64,000 bases of DNA from Echiichthys vipera (taxonomy: Eukaryota > Chordata > Actinopteri > Perciformes > Trachinidae). Numbering within the stretch: the stretch's first letter is position 1; each line of letters begins with the position of its first letter. Made by a program: the position numbers and the translations under genes. Shown here in pieces: positions 58,455 through 64,000 of the stretch. The notes beneath the pieces are model-generated. The model saw nothing but the letters and a program-made list of their open reading frames with translations. It had not been told where the DNA came from and made no database searches. Location: the NCBI GenBank assembly GCA_963691815.1, contig OY829650.1:6893527-6957526 (forward strand), in the 5' to 3' direction.

Positions 58455-58880
58455 CTCTGTTACTCCTCCTCACTCCCATCGCTACCTCTCCTCTTCTTTC
58501 TCCTCCTACTTTCTCTTCTCTTTCTTCATCCTCTCCTCTCTTCCTTCCTCTCCTCCTTCTCCTCTCCTCACCTTCTCTCCTTTTTTCTTCCTCTCCTCTC
58601 TTCCTTCCTCTCCTCTTTCTCCTCTCCTCGCCTTCTCTCCTTTTTTCTTCACTCCTCACTTCCTTCCTCCTTCTTCCTCTCCTCTTGTCCTTCATTTCCT
58701 CCATCTACTCTCCTCACCCTCTCCATCTTCATCTCATTCTTTTCTTCCTCTCCTTTACCCCCATTCTTTATTTCTTCCTTCCTCCACCTTCCTCTCCTCT
58801 CTTTTCCTCTAACTCTCCTGCAATTTCCTCACCTCCTACTTCCTCTTCCTCTCCTATGTTCCTTCATCTCCTCCTTTTGT
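58455..58880. repeat. Polypyrimidine CTCCTCTTC minisatellite, block 1
   Basis: Strand-asymmetric C/T DNA with recurring units such as TTCCTCTCCTCTCTTCCTTCC and a larger duplicated unit around 58530-58650. It is open in several frames only because of composition. Confidence 0.85.
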
Positions 58881-58885
58881 CCGGT

Positions 58886-59089
58886 GCTGCCAAGTTGGCC
58901 ATGTGGCTGACACGTAGGAACCGGGTCCAGGATGCTGGTGGTTGTGTGGAGCTGGTGCCTGTTGGTGGTGCAGGATTGGTGAAAGCCAGACTGAGGGTGG
59001 AATACAACTATTATACAATGATGGACAATGTGCAGTCCATCAGCCACATGTGGGCTGTTGGGGAGTTGCTTTTTAATATGAATTTTTAA
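58886..59089 (+). mobile_element. LINE ORF2 C-terminal fragment between polypyrimidine blocks
   Basis: The plus frame encodes GAAKLAMWLTRRNRVQDAGG, VKARLRVEYNYYTMMDNVQ and HMWAVGELLF before a TAA. The pattern AKLAIxxxRRNR...VxARLRVEFxYY...FxxxW matches the extreme C-terminus of fish L1/Tx1-like retrotransposon proteins as I recall them. The upstream part is replaced by the pyrimidine array. Confidence 0.5.
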
Positions 59090-59154
59090 TATCTGTCTAT
59101 TGATGGTTTACTGGTTTTAATGGTTGTATTTCATTGTAATGGTTGTATTTCATT

Positions 59155-59640
59155 GTGTTCTCCACCTTCATCTCCTTTCCCCTTGTTCTTCATCTCTTGT
59201 TCTTCCTCTCCTCTTCCTTCCTTCCTCTCCTCCTTCCCTTCTTCCTCTCCACCTTCATTTCGTTCTTTTCTTCCTCTCCTTTACCCTTGTTCTTTATCTC
59301 TTCTTGTTCTTCCTCTCCTCCACTTTCATCTTGTTCTTTTATTCCTCTCCTTTACCCTTGTTCTTTAACTCCTCTTGTTCTTCCTCTTCTCTCTTCCTTC
59401 CTTCCTTCCTTCCTTTCCTCCTTCCCCTCTTCCTTCCCACCGTCATCCCTTTCTTGTATTCCTCTCCTTTCCCCTCGTTCTTTATTTCCTGCCTTTCTTC
59501 CTCTCCTCTACCTCTCATCCTTCTTCCTCTCCTCTCTACCACTCTACCTCTCCTGCTTCTTCATCTCCTCTCCTTCTTCCTCTTTCTCCCATTATTCTTC
59601 CTGTTCCCTCTTCTTTCTTTCCTTCCCTCCTTAATGTACA
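59155..59640. repeat. Polypyrimidine CTCCTCTTC minisatellite, block 2
   Basis: Same composition and units as 58455-58880, for example TTCTTCCTCTCCTTTACCC repeated several times. The two blocks flank the LINE fragment and probably arose from one array. Confidence 0.85.
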
Positions 59641-59955
59641 CAAATATGAAAACAATAACTCATCTTTGACATATCTCTGTACCTACAATGAGACAGGACC
59701 AACACCATAAGTCTCTTTTTTCAAATCCAATTCCTCTTTTTACTGTTTTCTATTTCCTGTAAGTCCCATGTCTTCTCTCTCCGCCTCTACTCCTCCCTCT
59801 TACCCTCTCTCTCTCTCTCTGTCTGTCTCTGTCTCTCTCACCATCTTACTGCCACTTTGAACGAGGAGGGATGTGGTGAAAGTATTTGGAGAATTCCTGC
59901 TGACCACACCAACACTGCCTGGCTGCTGTCTCCGCTCTACATGGAGCAGCTCTAC

Positions 59956-60047
59956 CCAAATAAGGCTGGGCTTTTTTAACTAGACGTGAGGGGAAGAGAC
60001 ACACAGACAGGGAGAGGGAGCTGCTGAAAGGCCATGCCCTTTTAAGG
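59956..60047 (+). promoter_or_regulatory. Pair of CArG boxes (SRF sites)
   Basis: CCAAATAAGG (59956-59965) and CCTTTTAAGG (60038-60047) both match CC(A/T)6GG exactly and are 82 bp apart. A third near-match, CCTTTTAAGC, lies at about 60166. Clustered CArG boxes upstream of a leader exon are typical of muscle and cytoskeletal genes driven by serum response factor. Confidence 0.6.
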
Positions 60048-60204
60048 ATGAAGTTTCCTTTTTTTCCTTCCCATCTCTCCCTCCTATTTCTCCATCATGC
60101 TCCCTCCTTCCTCCTCCCTCCCTTCCTCTGGTAGACTAGTGAAGTCATCCTTCCTCATATGCTCCTTTTAAGCCAGCATTTTTGGGAGGGAGGTCCCTTC
60201 GACG

Positions 60205-60291
60205 CATATACAAACACTCAGTCAAGCATCCACACTCAAGCCCAGTCGCTGCACTAGTAGCCAGCAGAGAACTAACCTATTCCTTCACACA
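60205..60291 (+). other. Candidate TATA element and non-coding first exon of a gene beyond the window
   Basis: CATATACAAA near 60205 could serve as a TATA element. About 30 bp later the sequence CCAGCAGAGAACTAACCTATTCCTTCACACA is followed by GTGAGTATG, a strong donor (exon end 60291). No ATG lies in the last 90 bp of the exon. With the CArG boxes upstream this suggests an SRF-regulated gene on the plus strand. The coding part is not in the window, so its identity is unknown. Confidence 0.45.
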
Positions 60292-63200
60292 GTGAGTATG
60301 CTTTCATTTTATTCCTCCATACAAGTGAATTTGGGACAGTTAGGAAAATGTTGTAGGTGGCAACAGGCCATGACTTTGTCAGTCCGGCATTGGGGCCTTC
60401 CTAAACTTCCTATCAAAACGTACGCAATTGTGCTTTTGTAAGGCCATTTCAAATTAAGGGCAGTGTAATCATCCAAGTGTCCATGGAAATATATGCAAAT
60501 ATATACAAATAGTAGCTATCACATATATGTATATTATTCAAGGTTGTTTAACACATCTAAGTATGACGTTTCCTAAAGTTTCTGTAGAGTATGACTATTA
60601 CTTCTGCAGAGTATATATTTAGTTTGTTTGGGTGTTGATGTCTGTAAAAAATATAATAAGCTGTTAGTTTCATGTGATCAACTATTATTAACTTGCTCAG
60701 TTTTGTAATAATCATCTGTTAAAAACGTTTTCATATGGAGTCGGGTTGAACACAAGGTGACCGCTACTTACCGTTTTTTACAGGGATTTCCACAATAACC
60801 TTTTTGTGACAGAGGATTCTGTCATTACAAATAGACTCTAGGCTACCTTCACGTACTAACAGACATACTAACTGTACTGCACTGCCTACTAGCGATAAAG
60901 TACGCCATAACTGTGAGACTGTTCACAGTAAAGTAAACTCAAGCAATACATATATATATGATATATAGAATACTCTACGTTACATGACTATCGATCAAGC
61001 CACCGTTGACTGAAAATTAACCGTCATAAATTTAATTTTCCAGTTTTATTTTAAGGCAACTTTGAAATGTTTCGTATTCAATATCCTCTTAACTCTACCT
61101 CAATGTCACTCACCATCACTTGTAATTATTTTATCCAACCGGTTAATTATTTATACAGCCTGAAGGAATGCAATGCATCTTAATAATCTAATTCATCCTG
61201 GCATTTCTCATATATACACATAATTCTACATAATAAGCAATTGGACCACACTACAGGCTCAATATTTTACCTCATGCTTAGTATGCAATTTCAAACAGAC
61301 CCTCAGTTAAATAATTTCCCCCTGGGATTGTTTAAGTATTTCTGATTCTAAATGTGTTTATCCTCGAGGGTTAATACATTTTTCATGCAAAGGGAGGAGA
61401 GGAGAAGCAGAGAGGAGAGCCAGATATTGTTGCATATCTCTGTCAGTGTACATACCTTTTATTTGCATAGGCAAATGATCCGATGTCATGCATTGGCTTT
61501 GGAAGGCACGGGAGGTTAGAGGTGCAGTCAGACAAACTTATGTCAGAAATGAAGACACTGGCACATAGCAGAAAATATTCCCCCCGTACGAAACATTCAA
61601 ACTTTCTGTCTATGAATGTGGGTGTTTTTATAATTGACACATGTATCTACATCTCGCTGTAAAAGATGGCAGCACACCAAGTGATTCCAGTAAAACCAGA
61701 CCAGGAGTAACACAAGGGAAGTGCCAGTGGGTAGCTTCTCAGCGGCAGCAGGGGCAAAGGCAGATAACACTATCTCCACTGCCAATCCTGTGGTAGCACA
61801 TAAACAGTAGAACACAGAGGCACAGTGGTTTATGAAGTCCAGGAACTAACCGCATCCGTGTAACAGTGCAGGGGCTCTGGCACTGAGCTGAATGGGACAG
61901 CCCAATCTACACTTCAGACGGAGTCAGAAGAAATCAGCTCAGACACACAGCAGCTATAAAGTTTGTCATAATAATCAGAACCATGAAGGTTCTTGGCAGC
62001 CGTTTCAGAAAGGGGCTCATAAAAGTTTGGCTCGCCTAAGCAAAGCAGCAGATTCTGTGCAGCTGGCATAAACCAGAGCCATGGAAAAAAACACAGCTGA
62101 GCCTGAGGAAGTAGTTAACCCACTGCACTGTGCATCAGACAGGAGAGAGTCTTCCAACCAGAGGACTCCTCAACGCTGCTGAGCAGTACTTAAGGTACTT
62201 AATCCAACTGAGCTTTTTAGCCCAGAGGATAAAATTATTACAGCCACTGTTAACTGAACAAATCATTACATGGCGGTTAGGTAGTTAACCGTAGAGGCTG
62301 CGTGACGTCATGTCCTCTCAGTCGGCCACAGTTGCCACAGCCCTCCCTGGTTTCCTGTTCTGGCATTAGGCAGATTTACCATGGCAATAGAGAAACAGAG
62401 CAGGAAAACAAAGCTGAGAGAGATGGATGGATGAAGGGAGGGGAGAGAGGTTGTCGCATTTTGAGCTTTCTTTTACTTTATCTTTCCTTCTTAACTGTAC
62501 ACGCTTCTCTTTATTTGATATTCATGTTTAAGATCACTACTTTTTACTGCTCAGCCACATTTTTTTATTGAATCTCAGAAACATCCCTTGGAAATATTGG
62601 ATGATTTATACTTCTTCTCTCCCTCATAGTGAGAGTAGTCATGAACTAAAACTACACATAGCAGTAAAACACCTACATGGCACATGGTACTAGGCTATTT
62701 TATTGTTGCAGAGAGATATTCTATGCATGGATGGTTTGATTATATTTTGGTAATGTGCTGATGCAGTAGTCCAAGTTGTCACCAGTTGCAGAAGTAGCTT
62801 TGGAACGACTAATACCAGCAGTAGTTGTACTTGTAGCAGGAGTAATGGTAGAAACAGTTGTAGTAATGGAGAAGGAAAAGCAGCAGAATTCAAGGCAGTT
62901 TGAGTGTTTTTTTATATTTCATGTCACTGCCTTCAATATTAAGGAGAAGCAGCCAGACAGCACAGGAGCTTGTTTAGCAAATAGTCCTGAATTATTGGAC
63001 TTGGGTCAGGTCCCAAGGATAACAACAAGTCCCTGGATACACATGAATTCCAGAAATAGAGAACAGGCCCTAACGGACTTATTTGACCTCTTACAATATT
63101 ATGTGATGTTTGTTTGGTTGTCATGCAGTGCACACATGGGAGCAATAATGATTCTCTTCTCTTCTCTTCTCTTCTCTTCTCTTCTCTTCTCTTCTCTTCT

Positions 63201-64000
63201 CTTCTCTTCTCTTCTCTTCTCTTCTCTTCTCTTCTCTTCTCTTCTCTTCTCTTCTCTTCTCTTCTCTTCTCTTCTCTTCACTCTCTTTACTCTCTTCTCT
63301 TCTCTTCTCTTCTCTTCTCTCACACGACACAAGAAGGCATTGAGTGCACATTGTGGTGAACATTACTTCTATTTTTTTCTCTACAAAGAATGTAGTGTGT
63401 GTGTGTGTGTGTGTCATTTGCAACTGCGGTCCAGAGAGTCGTTTATGAGGCCAATGGAAAAAAACGGCATACCATTCGAACATTACTCTGTAATAATGAT
63501 TATATAAGGACGCATGTCAGTGGGAACAAGGGCTATGAATGTGTGCGTACCAGTAAGAGCAAAAGGCAGACTGATGAATCTAAAATATAACATCTGAACT
63601 TGTGGTTGGATGTAAGTGAGCTTGTTGCCCTGCATGTGTGTTTGGTTTCCCGCGGCCTGGAAAAGCACCACGGGGACTGCAAATATTATTAAACAGGGTT
63701 GGTGGTAGCTCTCTGCGGACACTCTGGGCTAATGCCATTGGCATGCAGACTCTAATATGCAGACATGCAGTATATCTATTACTATTGGTGCTTTGTTCAG
63801 CAGCAACAAGTAAAAAAAAAAAAGACCCCACTACTATCAAGTCTTGCTTTAAAAATGCCGCTTTACTTGCTGTGAGTAAAAGTAAATTAAATGTACTCAG
63901 GTATCCAAAGAGCGTGCAACTCTGCCCCTTCACGCTACTGGTCATTTTTGCATCTTTGTGCTTCTACAGCCCGAACATGTACTACTACTCAACACTAAAC
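60292..64000 (+). other. Probable first intron / spacer, no coding exon seen
   Basis: 3.7 kb of AT-rich DNA. Apart from the (TCTTC)n array I see no recognisable exon, RNA gene or complete repeat. Short frames such as 62776-63507 run through simple repeats and carry no family signature. Confidence 0.5.
63153..63322. repeat. (TCTTC)n pentanucleotide satellite
   Basis: About 33 TCTTC units with a short CACTCTCTTTACTC interruption near 63279. Confidence 0.95.

Noticed and set aside
58424..59710. Open frames of 110-221 codons rich in Ser, Leu and Phe
   Set aside because: They are produced by strand-asymmetric CTCCTCTTC arrays. Only the short stretch at 58886-59089 has a recognisable (retroelement) signature.
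62776..63507. 243-codon frame near the right end
   Set aside because: It runs through the (TCTTC)n satellite and has no domain signature.

Overview
The window is vertebrate nuclear DNA, most likely from a teleost of the percomorph type. Genes are split into many short exons with GT-AG introns. The intergenic DNA is AT-rich and full of CA/CT/AT microsatellites. The interspersed repeats are those typical of ray-finned fish: a hAT-type MITE with a perfect 8-bp target duplication, tRNA-derived SINEs, and non-LTR retrotransposon tails. Species cannot be fixed from sequence alone.

Layout, left to right. (1) 1-604, minus: amino-terminal part of a TRPM8-channel-associated-factor (TCAF) family gene, cut by the window edge. 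(2) 3103-10593, plus: complete 17-coding-exon PNKP (polynucleotide kinase 3'-phosphatase). (3) 11245-19771, minus: complete 19-exon complement factor B/C2-type protease (three CCP modules, vWA, serine protease), tail-to-tail with PNKP. (4) 20914-27468, plus: complete 13-exon MFRP (TM, CUB-LDLa-CUB-LDLa-frizzled), head-to-head with the complement gene. (5) 28864-31679, minus: NUDT8-type Nudix hydrolase with a long amino-terminal extension. (6) 34061-38860, plus: RING/B-box/coiled-coil/B30.2 TRIM E3 ligase. (7) 40706-53995, plus: four secreted short C1q-domain genes in a row (three close paralogues and one divergent one) plus a relic of a fifth copy. (8) 54000-59900: repeat-dense DNA. (9) About 59950-60291: promoter-like block with two exact CArG boxes and a candidate non-coding first exon on the plus strand, whose body would lie beyond the window; 60292-64000 is then its first intron.

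Functionally the interval mixes DNA repair (PNKP), mitochondrial CoA/nucleotide hygiene (NUDT8), eye development (MFRP) and innate immunity (factor B/C2, TRIM, C1q-like proteins). The immune genes are neighbours but are not an operon, and I see no sign that they are co-transcribed. The most noteworthy feature is the C1q cluster. Its members have no collagen stalk. Each has a small cysteine-rich knot before the C1q domain, three of them share an N-glycosylation sequon at the same place, and copies 2 and 3 share duplicated promoter DNA.

Exon coordinates were derived by hand from splice consensus, reading-frame phase and family similarity. Each CDS sums to an open frame from ATG to stop, but transcript data were not available.
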